From Rubrivivax sp. (GTDB lineage: Bacteria; Pseudomonadota; Gammaproteobacteria; Burkholderiales; Burkholderiaceae_C), in assembly GCA_018780805.1 (NCBI GenBank), contig JADMJD010000222.1, positions 1-33,706 of the forward strand: DNA of 33,706 nucleotides. Direction: 5' to 3'. Below, one piece after another: positions 26,127 through 33,706 of the stretch. The translations under genes and the position numbers were made by a program. The notes below the pieces were generated by a model. The model did no database searches and was not told the origin of the DNA. It saw only the letters and a program-made list of their open reading frames with translations. Position 1 is the first letter of the stretch; every line of letters starts with the position of its first letter.

Positions 26127-27417
26127 TCAGCGGCCTTCGCGGTCGCGGCTGCGAGAGCCGTCGCGCGAGCGCACGTCGATCACGGTGGGGGTGGTGGGCT
26201 CGGACGTGGCCGCACCGGGTGCGGGGCCAGCCGCGGCCGGTGCGGGCGCGCCGGCGGCCTGCATCAGTTTGTCCAGGGGCAGGTACAGCAGGTTGGAGCC
26301 GTTGCGGCTGTCCACCATCACCTTGCTCACGCTGCTGTAGATCTGCTGCATGGTGTCGATGTACAGGCGGTCGCGGGTGACCGCGGGCGCCTTCTGGTAC
26401 TCGGTCAGCACCGAGCGGAAACGTTGCGCGTCACCTTCGGCCTGCGCTTCCACGCGGGCCCGGTAACCGTCAGCCTCTTCGCGCAAGCGGCTGGCCGCGC
26501 CCTGGGCCTTGGGAATCACGTCGCTGGCGTAGGCCTCACCTTCGTTCTTGAAGCGATCGCGGTCGGCACTGGCCTTGACGGCGTCGTTGAACGCCGCCTG
26601 CACCTGCTCGGGCACCTGCACGTTCTGCACGTTGACGTTGGTGATGACAACACCGGCGTTGAGCTTGTCGACCTGGGCCTGGATGGACTTCACCAGGTCG
26701 GCAGCCACCGCGTCCCGTTGTTCGTAGAGCACCGAATCGACCGCGCTGCGGCCGACGATCTCGCGCACCCCGGATTCGGCCGCCAGCACCACGGCTTCGT
26801 CGGGGTTGCGGTTCTCGAACAGGTAGGCACGCGCATCCTTCAGCCGGTACTGCACGGTGAAGCGGATGTCGATGATGTTTTCGTCCTGGGTGAGCATGGA
26901 CGAATCACGCAGGCCGGTGGATTGCGCCACCGTGCTGCGGCCAATCTCGACTGAACGCAGTTGCGTCACCGACACGGTTTCGTGGGCCTGGAACGGGTAC
27001 GGGAAACGCCACTGAAAACCGGCGTCCGCCGTGTGGCTGTAGCGGCCGAAGGAGGTGATCACCGCCTGCTGACCTTCCTGCACGATGAAAAAGCCGCTGC
27101 CCAGCCAGACCAGCGCCACCACGGCACCAATCAGGCCCAGGCCGATGCCGGCGCTTTTCATGTCCGGCGGCTGAATCGAACCACCGCCGCCAGGCGGTCG
27201 CTCGCCGTTGCCGCGGTTCGGGCCGCTGCCGCGGCCGCCGAACAGGCCACCGAGTTTGCGGTTGAAGTCGCGCCAGAGCTCGTCCAGGTCGGGCGGGCCG
27301 TCGTTGCGGCCGTTGTTCAACAGCGGACGCAGACGCTGCGGCGCCAGGCCGGCCAGCAGGGCCCGGGTGGCGGCGCCGAGCGCGCTCAGCCGCGTGCCGA
27401 AGGGAGGGGTGTGCGGT

Positions 27418-27425
<8 letters not shown>
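26127..27425 (-). CDS. hflK: FtsH protease modulator HflK
   Basis: HflK is the partner of HflC in the FtsH-associated SPFH cage. The ATG at 27425 gives 432 residues; an in-frame ATG at 27473 would give 448 and deeper overlap with hflX, and neither has a clear Shine-Dalgarno. The cytoplasmic N-terminus contains GPPDLDELWRDFNRKLGGLFGG, close to the E. coli GPPDLDDIF motif, and a glycine-rich stretch. A membrane helix follows (GIGLGLIGAVVALVWLGSGF) and then the SPFH domain beginning VQEGQQAVITSFG. The C-terminal tail is Pro/Ala-rich and ends in RSRDGSRSRDREGR. It overlaps the hflX stop by 8 bp. Confidence 0.94.
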
Positions 27426-28629
<1,204 letters not shown>

Positions 28630-28663
28630 GGCGGGGTGGGGCAGACGGCCGGACGCACCGGCG

Positions 28664-28909
28664 TCAGGCGGCCGGCTCGGCGTTCTCGTTGGCGTGGAAA
28701 TTCACCGCGCGGCCCGGCACCACCGTGGAGATCGCGTGTTTGTAGACCATCTGGGTCACGGTGTTGCGCAGCAGGACCACGTACTGGTCAAAAGACTCGA
28801 TGTGGCCTTGCAACTTGATGCCGTTGACCAGGTAGATGGACACCGGCACATGTTCCTTGCGCAGCAGGTTCAAAAAAGGGTCCTGCAAAAGTTGGCCTTT
28901 GTTGCTCAC
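28664..28909 (-). CDS. hfq: RNA chaperone Hfq
   Basis: Hfq is a hexameric Sm-like protein that pairs small RNAs with mRNAs. The start is a GTG at 28909, giving 81 residues beginning (V/M)[14 protein letters not shown] longer frame up to 29041 runs into der and is not homologous. Sm1 ([15 protein letters not shown]) and Sm2 ([18 protein letters not shown]) are intact, with the Y56-K57-H58 proximal-site motif. The C-terminal tail is short ([10 protein letters not shown]), as usual in beta-proteobacteria. The Shine-Dalgarno is weak (GGAAC), which with the GTG suggests modest, possibly autoregulated translation. Confidence 0.97.
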   Translation of the reverse strand: MSNKGQLLQDPFLNLLRKEHVPVSIYLVNGIKLQGHIESFDQYVVLLRNTVTQMVYKHAISTVVPGRAVNFHANENAEPAA

Positions 28910-28994
28910 GATATTTGTTCCGTGTTTGAGAAGTGGATCGGGAGCACACGTTATCACAGGGGCGGCGCCTCCTGCGGCAGCGCAGCAATAGGGC

Positions 28995-30335
28995 TCAGGA
29001 ACCCTTGTCGTCGAAGGGATTCGCACTCGAACGCAGTTCAATGCGCAGCGGCGTGCCCACCAGCTTGAAGTGGTCGCGGATGCGGCCTTCCAGATAACGT
29101 TTGTAGACGTCGGTGATGTGTTCGACCGAGTTGCCGTGGATCACGACCAGCGGCGGGTTCATGCCACCCTGGTGTGCGTAACGCAGCTTGGGCCGGAAGG
29201 CGCCATTGCGTTTGGGTGCCTGGTGCTGCACCGCATCCAGCACCAGTCGGGTGAGCTGCGGCGTCGGCATCTTGCGCACGGCCGAGGCGTGCGCCTCGGC
29301 AATCGCCCTCCAGACCGCGGCGATGCCTTTGCGCTTGAGCGCCGAGATCTCCAGCAATGGGGCGAACTTCAGGAACGCCAGCCGGGATTCGATGGACCTG
29401 GCCAGCAACTCGCGCTGGTAGCTGTCCACCGCATCCCACTTGTTCACGGCCAGCACGACGGCGCGGCCCGATTCCAGGATGTAACCTGCGATGTGGGCAT
29501 CCTGGTCGGTGACGCCCTGGGTCGCGTCCAGCAGCAGCAGCACGACGTTGGCGTCGGCAATCGCCTGCAGGGTCTTGACGACCGAGAACTTCTCGATCGC
29601 CTCGAAGACCTTGCCCTTGCGGCGCAGGCCGGCGGTGTCGATCAACTCGAAACGCTTGCCGTCGCGCTCGAAGGGCACCTTGATGGCATCGCGCGTGGTG
29701 CCCGGCATGTCGAAGGCGACCAGGCGCTCCTCGCCCAGCCAGGCATTGATCAGCGTGGACTTGCCGACGTTGGGCCGGCCCGCCACCGCCAGCCGGATCG
29801 GGCGCTCGACGCTGCCGTCTTCGGGGGTTTTTTCCTCGTCTTGCGGGAAGTTTTCCAGCGCCGCTTCCAGCAGGCTGCGGATGCCTTGGCCATGCGCCGA
29901 CGAAATCGGGTGCGGCTCGCCGATGCCCAGTTCGTGGAACTCGGCGATCTGCGGCGCTTCCAGCATGCCCTCGGCCTTGTTGACGGCCAGGATCACCTGT
30001 TTGTGGCTGGTGCGCAGGTAACGCGCGATCTCGTGGTCCTGTGCCGACAGGCCGGCGCGCACGTCGGTGACAAACACCACCACGTCGGCTTCGGCCACGG
30101 CCTGCCGCGTCTGGTGCGCCATCTGCTGCACGATGCCGGTGGTGGCCTCGGGTTCGAAACCCCCAGTGTCGACGACGATGAACTCCTGCGCGCCCAGGCG
30201 GGCGTCGCCGTAGTGGCGGTCGCGCGTCAGGCCGGCGAAGTCGGCCACGATGGCGTCCCGGCTCTTGGTGATGCGGTTGAACAGCGTTGACTTGCCGACG
30301 TTGGGCCGCCCGACGAGGGCGAGAACAGGTTTCAT
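28995..30335 (-). CDS. der: Ribosome biogenesis GTPase Der (EngA)
   Basis: Der is the double-GTPase-domain factor needed for 50S maturation. The ATG at 30335 ([16 protein letters not shown]) gives 446 residues; a frame extension to 30371 adds 12 unrelated residues. G domain 1 has GRPNVGKS (9-16), DTGGFEPEA and NKAEG. G domain 2 has a second [24 protein letters not shown] and NKWD. The C-terminal KH-like domain follows. A perfect 7-bp hairpin (30336-30342 with 30350-30356) abuts the ATG, and a repeat-derived mini-ORF ends in ATGA overlap with it, so translation may depend on ribosomes arriving from bamB. Confidence 0.96.
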   Translation of the reverse strand: MKPVLALVGRPNVGKSTLFNRITKSRDAIVADFAGLTRDRHYGDARLGAQEFIVVDTGGFEPEATTGIVQQMAHQTRQAVAEADVVVFVTDVRAGLSAQDHEIARYLRTSHKQVILAVNKAEGMLEAPQIAEFHELGIGEPHPISSAHGQGIRSLLEAALENFPQDEEKTPEDGSVERPIRLAVAGRPNVGKSTLINAWLGEERLVAFDMPGTTRDAIKVPFERDGKRFELIDTAGLRRKGKVFEAIEKFSVVKTLQAIADANVVLLLLDATQGVTDQDAHIAGYILESGRAVVLAVNKWDAVDSYQRELLARSIESRLAFLKFAPLLEISALKRKGIAAVWRAIAEAHASAVRKMPTPQLTRLVLDAVQHQAPKRNGAFRPKLRYAHQGGMNPPLVVIHGNSVEHITDVYKRYLEGRIRDHFKLVGTPLRIELRSSANPFDDKGS

Positions 30336-30424
30336 CGCTGGCTTCCGCGGCCAGCGCCGGGCCGCTCCCAAGCGGGCCGCGCGCCCCCTCGGGGGGCAGG
30401 AGCGAAGCGACGTGGGGGCTTCAT
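30332..30424 (-). repeat. Intergenic CCCCCTCGGGGGG-type repeat, copy B, with mini-ORF
   Basis: The conserved core is at 30381-30424. The minus sense begins ATGAAGCCCCCACG and contains GCCCCCCGAGGGGGCGCG, nearly the same as copy A in the hflK-hflC gap. The ATG at 30424 directly follows the bamB stop (TAAATG) and opens a 30-codon frame. The frame runs through the hairpin before der and stops at TGA 30334-30332, overlapping the der ATG (ATGA). The variable part, AGGAGCGAAGCGA on the plus strand, is two bases shorter than in copy A. Confidence 0.7.
30336..30356 (-). promoter_or_regulatory. Hairpin abutting the der start codon
   Basis: CGCTGGC (30336-30342) and GCCAGCG (30350-30356) form a 7-bp perfect stem around TTCCGCG, ending directly at the der ATG (30335). 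The only purine run upstream of the ATG (GGAAG) lies in the loop and stem. Such a structure would block free 30S entry unless it is melted by a translating ribosome. Confidence 0.5.
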
Positions 30425-31540
30425 TTATTGCGGACGGAAGGCAAAGAGCCCGCCGCCGCGCGTGGCCACCAGCAGGGTGGTGCCGGCCAGCACCGGGCTG
30501 CCGACCACCGGCGTGCCGTCGGTGGCCAGGCGCAACTGGGTTCTGCCGTCCACGCGGGACAGGAAGTGCACCTGGCCCTCGAGGTCGCCCACCACCAGCA
30601 CGCTGCCGGCCAGCAGCGGACCACTCAGGTCGCGGTACAGCAGCTTGTCATTCGTCCAGGCCACATCGCCGCCGGGTGTGCGCCAGGCTGTCAGCCGCCC
30701 AGTGGCGTCGGCACCGATCAGCAACTCGGCGTCGCCACCGAGTGCGCTGGCACCGGCGTTCGGCCGGCTCCAGTTGAGCACGCCGCGCGATGCGTCCACA
30801 CAGCCGACCGCGGCCTGGAAGGCCCGCGCGCAGACGGTGTCACCGATGCGCGTGGGCGGGCCGACCAGTTCGGCCAGACGCTCCACCTCGTTGGTGCCGC
30901 GCGGCGTGGCCACCGCGGATTCCCAGCGCAGCGTGCCGCGCAGCGGGTCCAGCGCCACCAGGCGCGGGCCCTGCCCCACCAGCAGCAGGTTGCGGTAAGG
31001 TGCCAGCACACCGGCCTGGGCCAGCGTGAGCGGCTCGCCGGGGCGCTGGTAGGTCCACAGCGCACGGCCATCGACGGCATCGAAGGCCTGCACCACACGG
31101 TCCACGCGCAACACAAACACACGCTCGCCCGCCACCAGCGGCGCGGTCAGCACACGGGCCGGTAGGCGTTTGCGCCAACGCTCCTGGCCGGCCTCGAAGA
31201 CCACCAGCTCGTTGCCACGTGTGACGACGCTGGCATAACGCCCGTCGCTGCCGACACCCGCCGACAAGGGGCCGCCAGTGGACGCACGCCAGAGTTCACG
31301 GCCGGTGCCCGGATCCAGCGCCAGCACGGTGCCGTCGTTGCCGGCTGCCACAAACTGGTCGGGCCGCGCCGCCACGGCGAGCGGGAAGCCGATGCCCTCC
31401 AGCCGGGCCTGCCAGACCAGGCTGCCGGCGATGCTGGGCGACAGGGTCTCCAGCGCGGTGGGCTTGGGTTTGTCGGTGGACGAACAAGCCGCCACCCACA
31501 GCACGGCCGCGGCCAGGGCCAGCCGCTTCAGCGCCTTCAT
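30425..31540 (-). CDS. bamB: Outer membrane assembly lipoprotein BamB
   Basis: BamB is an eight-bladed PQQ-type propeller lipoprotein that binds BamA POTRA domains and aids OMP delivery. The protein has 371 residues. The lipoprotein signal peptide ends VAAC at C19, followed by SSTDKP. Serine after Cys is consistent with outer-membrane sorting. Repeated blade motifs such as [32 protein letters not shown] and [15 protein letters not shown] are visible. It overlaps yfgM by 4 nt (ATGA) and its TAA is followed at once by the ATG of the repeat mini-ORF. The sister gene bamA is about 24 kb away in this window. Confidence 0.95.
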   Translation of the reverse strand: MKALKRLALAAAVLWVAACSSTDKPKPTALETLSPSIAGSLVWQARLEGIGFPLAVAARPDQFVAAGNDGTVLALDPGTGRELWRASTGGPLSAGVGSDGRYASVVTRGNELVVFEAGQERWRKRLPARVLTAPLVAGERVFVLRVDRVVQAFDAVDGRALWTYQRPGEPLTLAQAGVLAPYRNLLLVGQGPRLVALDPLRGTLRWESAVATPRGTNEVERLAELVGPPTRIGDTVCARAFQAAVGCVDASRGVLNWSRPNAGASALGGDAELLIGADATGRLTAWRTPGGDVAWTNDKLLYRDLSGPLLAGSVLVVGDLEGQVHFLSRVDGRTQLRLATDGTPVVGSPVLAGTTLLVATRGGGLFAFRPQ

Positions 31541-32211
31541 CGGGCGGCTCCAGACGCGGCGACGGCCGGGGCCGGCGCAGCGCCCAGTGCCGTCAGCTTG
31601 GCCTCCACCAGGCGGCGGTAGTCCAGTTGCGCGTCCAGCCCCTGGTACGCGGTTTCGAAGGCCTTTTGCGCCTCGGCCTTCTGGCCCTTGGCGAGCAACA
31701 CATCACCTCGGCGGTCGGCCACCAGCGCCTCGAAGCCGGCGGCGGTGGCGCCATCGAGCTGCTTGAGCGCGTCGTCGTGCTGCTTGGCGTCGAGCATCAG
31801 CCCGGCCAGGCGCAGCTTGGCCATCGTGCGCAGTGCGTCGTCACCGCCCTTGTCGGCCACCCAGGCCAGGCTGGCGCGGGCGGCGTCGGCCTGGCCCTTG
31901 TCCAGCTGCACACGGGCCGTCAGCAGGCCCGCCTGCGCGGCGTAGGTGGTGCTGGCGTAACGCTCCTGCAGGTCCTTGAAAACACGGGCGCTGCGTTCGG
32001 CGTCACCGGCCTGGGTGCTGCGCTCGAGCTCGTCGAACATGGCACCGGCCTTCACGGCCTGGTCGCGCTGCCAGTAGTTCCAGCCGTTCCAGGCCGCGTA
32101 AGCGCCCAGCACCACCACCAACAGCCAGGTGATGGCATTGCCGTACTGCTTCCAGAACGCCTTGATCGCGTCGAGTTGCTCCTGCTCCTGCAGGTCGAGT
32201 TGTGTCGCCAT
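31537..32211 (-). CDS. yfgM: YfgM-like TPR membrane protein (ancillary SecYEG/periplasmic chaperone factor)
   Basis: A 224-residue protein with a short cytoplasmic N-terminus (MATQLDLQEQEQLDAIKAFWKQYG, read as two parts), one membrane helix (about 26-44, ITWLLVVVLGAYAAW) and a periplasmic TPR-like helical domain. This is the YfgM/DUF2133 architecture. In E. coli YfgM associates with PpiD and the Sec translocon and is linked to periplasmic chaperone traffic. It starts 26 bp after hisS and couples to bamB through ATGA. The family is assigned from layout and context; the biochemical role is inferred from E. coli. Confidence 0.9.
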   Translation of the reverse strand: MATQLDLQEQEQLDAIKAFWKQYGNAITWLLVVVLGAYAAWNGWNYWQRDQAVKAGAMFDELERSTQAGDAERSARVFKDLQERYASTTYAAQAGLLTARVQLDKGQADAARASLAWVADKGGDDALRTMAKLRLAGLMLDAKQHDDALKQLDGATAAGFEALVADRRGDVLLAKGQKAEAQKAFETAYQGLDAQLDYRRLVEAKLTALGAAPAPAVAASGAAR

Positions 32212-32237
32212 GGGTGAACCGAAAGAAGGATCGCGGA

Positions 32238-33542
32238 TTATGGGGTGCGCAGCAAAGGGCCCCAGGTGGCCACGTCGGCCAGGGCCTGCGCCGTCTGTGC
32301 GGCTGCGGCGTCGCGCAGCGGTTTGACGGCGACCTCGCCCCGTGCCAGCTCGTCACCGCCGAAGACCAACGCGTGCCGCGCGCCAGAGGCATCGGCGCGC
32401 TTGAACTGCGACTTCATGCTGCCGCCACCGACGTGCAACTGCACCGCCAGGCCAGCCGCACGCAGCGCCTCGACGGTGCGGATGACCACCGGCAGGGCCG
32501 CCGCATCGGGCACGATGGCGTAGGCGTCCGGCACCGGGGCCGGCGGGCTGGCGCCCAGCTGCTGGACCAGGTCGAGCACCCGCTCGATGCCCATGCCCCA
32601 GCCGATGCCGGGCGCGGGTTTGCCACCCACCATCTCCATCAGGCCGTCGTAACGCCCGCCGCCGCAGATCGTGCCCTGGGCGCCGAGTTTGTCTGTCACC
32701 CATTCGAAGACGGTGAGGTTGTAGTAGTCCATGCCACGCACCAGGCGCGGGTTGATGCGGTAGGGCTGGCCGGCCGCATCCAGCATCGCACGCAAGGCGT
32801 CGAAGTGCTTGAGCGAAGCTTCGCCCAGGTAACCCATCAGCTGCGGCGCGGCTTCGACCAGCGGCTGCATCGCCGGGTTCTTGGTGTCCAGGATGCGCAG
32901 CGGGTTGCTGTGCAACCGGCGCCTGGCTTCTTCGTCCAGCAGCTCGGCGTTCGCCTCGAAGTGCGCGATCAGCGCGGCGCGGTGGGCACGGCGTTCGTCG
33001 GCCTGGCCCAGACTGTTGATGTCCAGCCGCACCTCGCCCAGGCCCAGGTCCTGCCAGAGCGCGCGGCACATCAGGATGACCTCGGCGTCCACCTCGGGGC
33101 CGGCGTAACCCAGGGCCTCGACCCCGACCTGGTGGAACTGCCGGTAGCGCCCGCGCTGCGGGCGCTCGTGGCGGAACATCGGGCCGATGTAGAACAGGCG
33201 CTTGCCGCCGTCGTACAGCGCGTTGTGCTCGACCATCGCACGCACCACGCCTGCTGTGCCTTCGGGGCGCAAGGTCAGCGGGTCGCCGTTCATGCTGTCG
33301 ACGAAGGAGTACATCTCCTTCTCGACGATGTCCGTCACCTCGCCCAGGCCACGCACGAACAGCGGCGTGTGTTCAACGATGGGCGTGCGCACGTTCTGGT
33401 AGGCGTAGCGCCGCATCAGCCGGCGCACGGTGTCTTCGAACCACTCCCAGCGCGCCGAATCGGGCGGCAGGATGTCGTTCATGCCCTTCACCGCCTTCAG
33501 CGGTGAAGCTTCAGGCCTTGCGGCTCGGATCGGATCAGCCAT
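32238..33542 (-). CDS. hisS: Histidyl-tRNA synthetase
   Basis: HisS charges tRNA-His. The 434-residue class II enzyme shows motif 1 near the N-terminus ([19 protein letters not shown]), [11 protein letters not shown], motif 2 ([21 protein letters not shown]), the histidine box [13 protein letters not shown], and motif 3 ([10 protein letters not shown] to [12 protein letters not shown]). A C-terminal anticodon-binding domain follows. It lies 36 bp after ispG. HisZ, its inactive paralogue, is encoded about 8 kb downstream. A small GCGGGC/GCCCGC hairpin (33554-33570) lies in the ispG-hisS gap. Confidence 0.97.
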   Translation of the reverse strand: MADPIRAARPEASPLKAVKGMNDILPPDSARWEWFEDTVRRLMRRYAYQNVRTPIVEHTPLFVRGLGEVTDIVEKEMYSFVDSMNGDPLTLRPEGTAGVVRAMVEHNALYDGGKRLFYIGPMFRHERPQRGRYRQFHQVGVEALGYAGPEVDAEVILMCRALWQDLGLGEVRLDINSLGQADERRAHRAALIAHFEANAELLDEEARRRLHSNPLRILDTKNPAMQPLVEAAPQLMGYLGEASLKHFDALRAMLDAAGQPYRINPRLVRGMDYYNLTVFEWVTDKLGAQGTICGGGRYDGLMEMVGGKPAPGIGWGMGIERVLDLVQQLGASPPAPVPDAYAIVPDAAALPVVIRTVEALRAAGLAVQLHVGGGSMKSQFKRADASGARHALVFGGDELARGEVAVKPLRDAAAAQTAQALADVATWGPLLRTP

Positions 33543-33578
33543 GTTGTTTTGCGGCGGGCGCTGTGCCCGCGGAAAGGA

Positions 33579-33706
33579 TCAGACCGTGGCGCCGAAACGC
33601 CGCTCGACGTAGTCCTGCACGATCTGGTGGAACTCCTGCACGATGCCGTCGCCGCGCAGGGTCAGGGCCTTCTCGCCGTCGATGAAGACCGGCGCGGCCG
33701 GCGCCT
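33579..33706 (-). CDS. ispG: (E)-4-hydroxy-3-methylbut-2-enyl-diphosphate synthase, C-terminal fragment
   Basis: Only the last 42 codons lie in the window; the gene continues past 33706. The translated tail ([17 protein letters not shown], then [17 protein letters not shown] and a stop) matches the conserved C-terminus of IspG/GcpE, the 4Fe-4S enzyme of the penultimate MEP-pathway step. Its place directly upstream of hisS is the conserved order in beta- and gamma-proteobacteria. Truncation is due to the window, not to mutation. Confidence 0.9.
   Translation of the reverse strand, partial: APAAPVFIDGEKALTLRGDGIVQEFHQIVQDYVERRFGATV

Overview
The window is GC-rich and carries the conserved gene order of a beta-proteobacterium. 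Several features point to Burkholderiales, probably the Comamonadaceae or the Rubrivivax/Leptothrix (Sphaerotilaceae) neighbourhood. These are ispG-hisS-yfgM-bamB-der-hfq-hflX-hflK-hflC-hisZ-purA, the rpsB-to-rnhB cell-envelope super-operon, a HisZ-type histidine pathway, a short RNase R, and two copies of a CCCCCTCGGGGGG-cored intergenic repeat. The genus is inferred from gene order and protein style, not from a search.

Left part (1-13836, minus strand, read from right to left): rpsB, tsf, pyrH, frr, uppS, cdsA, dxr, rseP, bamA, skp, lpxD, fabZ, lpxA, lpxB and a truncated rnhB. The genes are packed with overlaps or gaps of a few bases. They link translation (S2, EF-Ts, ribosome recycling), UMP supply, isoprenoid and phospholipid precursors (Dxr, UppS, CdsA), outer-membrane protein assembly and its stress protease (BamA, Skp, RseP), and lipid A synthesis (LpxD/A/B with FabZ). 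Hairpins lie between rpsB and tsf and between tsf and pyrH and may set stoichiometry.

Middle (14004-20614): a plus-strand group of three genes (amidase, DadA-like D-amino acid dehydrogenase, bifunctional NAD(P)HX repair enzyme Nnr) sits divergent to rpsB and ends 7 bp from the convergent rnr (RNase R). A tRNA-Leu(CAG) with its own promoter and a strong intrinsic terminator follows on the plus strand. Its promoter overlaps the ill-defined 5' end of rnr.

Right part (20697-33706, minus strand, read from right to left): ispG (truncated), hisS, yfgM, bamB, der, hfq, hflX, hflK, hflC, a DUF2065 protein, a secreted M43-family metalloprotease, hisZ, purA and a phosphoribosyltransferase. The metalloprotease is the one gene that looks out of place in this otherwise conserved housekeeping string. 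The repeat copies occupy the bamB-der and hflK-hflC gaps. Each begins with an ATG and opens a mini-ORF that ends on or next to the start codon of the next gene, and in front of der it runs through a perfect hairpin abutting the ATG. This possible translational-coupling arrangement is the most interesting signal I see. No CRISPR array, phage, insertion sequence or defence system is visible, and no stretch over about 300 bp lacks a gene.
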